Shown here: positions 63,632 to 64,000 of the stretch, in pieces | Position numbering within the stretch: the stretch's first letter is position 1 | Layout of the letters: each line of letters starts with the position of its first letter | Origin: Cupriavidus pinatubonensis | GTDB lineage: Bacteria > Pseudomonadota > Gammaproteobacteria > Burkholderiales > Burkholderiaceae | DNA: 64,000 bases | Assembly (NCBI RefSeq): GCF_019602855.1 | Contig: NZ_CP080766.1 | Coordinates: 2,232,001-2,296,000 of the forward strand | Reading direction: 5' to 3' | Translations under genes and position numbers: made by a program | The notes under the pieces: generated by a model | Told to the model about the DNA's origin: nothing | The model's database searches: none | The model's input: the letters and a program-made list of their open reading frames with translations, nothing else

Positions 63632-64000
63632 CGCCGGCATGCGCGGTCAAGTGCCACAACAGCTGGTTTGCGAGAGCCGGGAAGAGTATCTCGTTCTCGC
63701 AAGACCGGTGTCAGTCCAGTTCCGACCCAGAGATTTTTTTAGCAATAATGATTTAAATCAATTCATAACTATTCCTTGTTCGAGGGATGTGCGCATAACG
63801 CCCTTTCTGTGTGTGATTCGAGGTCCATTTTTCTGGGGAGTCCCTGTTCTATTGCTGCACGGTGCCGGGCAAATCCGTATGTGAAGGCTATGTCCCGCGT
63901 GACAGACTAGGTACGTCCGAATGTCAACGAGATGACGGCTCGTTTCGTTTACAAACAATTACGTGCTGAGTAGCGAAGGCGCCGCACGGAGACACAGTGC
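63632..64000. other. Terminal intergenic region without a recognisable gene
   Basis: 369 bases. The middle (about 63730-63780) is AT-rich with a run of T and could hold a promoter of a gene beyond the window. No convincing coding frame or hairpin was found. Confidence 0.45.

Noticed and set aside
1..64000. Mobile elements, CRISPR arrays, tRNA or rRNA genes
   Set aside because: I looked for transposase or integrase frames, regularly spaced repeats and RNA genes and found none; the only notable direct repeat is the oxalate promoter cassette.

Overview
The window reads as chromosomal (or second-replicon) DNA of a high-GC betaproteobacterium of the order Burkholderiales, most like Cupriavidus. 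The signs are: intracellular PHB depolymerase, universal stress proteins, GC-rich coding sequence with strong GGAG-type ribosome sites, many small aromatic-catabolism operons each with its own GntR, LysR or AraC regulator, and a full oxalotrophy locus. The species assignment is inference. I saw no rRNA, tRNA, CRISPR array, insertion sequence or prophage.

Layout. 1-1625: 5' part of pyruvate carboxylase (minus), with a tandem palindromic operator upstream. 1981-6063: MFS carrier, BKACE-family beta-keto acid cleavage enzyme, carboxymuconolactone-decarboxylase-like protein and divergent AraC regulator. 6177-9360: Tat-exported sulfatase and a deletion-damaged diguanylate cyclase. 9392-18490: stress and low-energy island (zinc alcohol dehydrogenase, two universal stress proteins, VIT-like and DUF4239-like membrane proteins, thymidine/AMP-phosphorylase homologue, PHB depolymerase PhaZ, zinc ribbon protein). 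18560-25277: decaying cupredoxin gene, GntR/UTRA regulator, and a divergent operon (acyl-CoA ligase, citrate-synthase-like lyase, LinE/PcpA-type hydroquinone dioxygenase, hydrolase, maleylacetate reductase, YciI-like protein). 25657-31960: YCF48-like / MMPL / DUF1302 / DUF1329 envelope module. 32029-40307: SnoaL protein, two isochorismatase-fold hydrolases, pirin, two divergent LysR regulators, an orphan pyruvate dehydrogenase E1 and a TetR remnant. 40418-45004: leftward phenol meta-cleavage operon with its own GntR gene. 45393-50011: small conserved-looking protein, DMT exporter, GntR, glucan biosynthesis protein OpgD, TerC.

50161-63631 is the most interesting part: an oxalate locus. It holds a PanE-like reductase, a GntR/FCD regulator, formyl-CoA transferase copy 1, a FAH-family protein, PntA and PntB, an OxlT-type oxalate/formate antiporter, oxalyl-CoA decarboxylase, formyl-CoA transferase copy 2 and a single-PAS protein. 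Oxalate enters by antiport, is activated by Frc, decarboxylated by Oxc and leaves as formate. PntAB plausibly turns formate-derived NADH into NADPH for carbon assimilation. A palindromic 10-mer, TGATATATCA, occurs four times exactly plus in two degenerate forms, always upstream of genes of this locus, and is probably the GntR operator. The frc-1 and oxc units each have a duplicated promoter-leader cassette with two inverted operator copies about 190 bp apart, followed by a previously unnamed micro-ORF (23 and 18 codons, both starting MSEV) with a strong ribosome site. This duplicated operator and micro-ORF leader is my main candidate for an undescribed regulatory arrangement.
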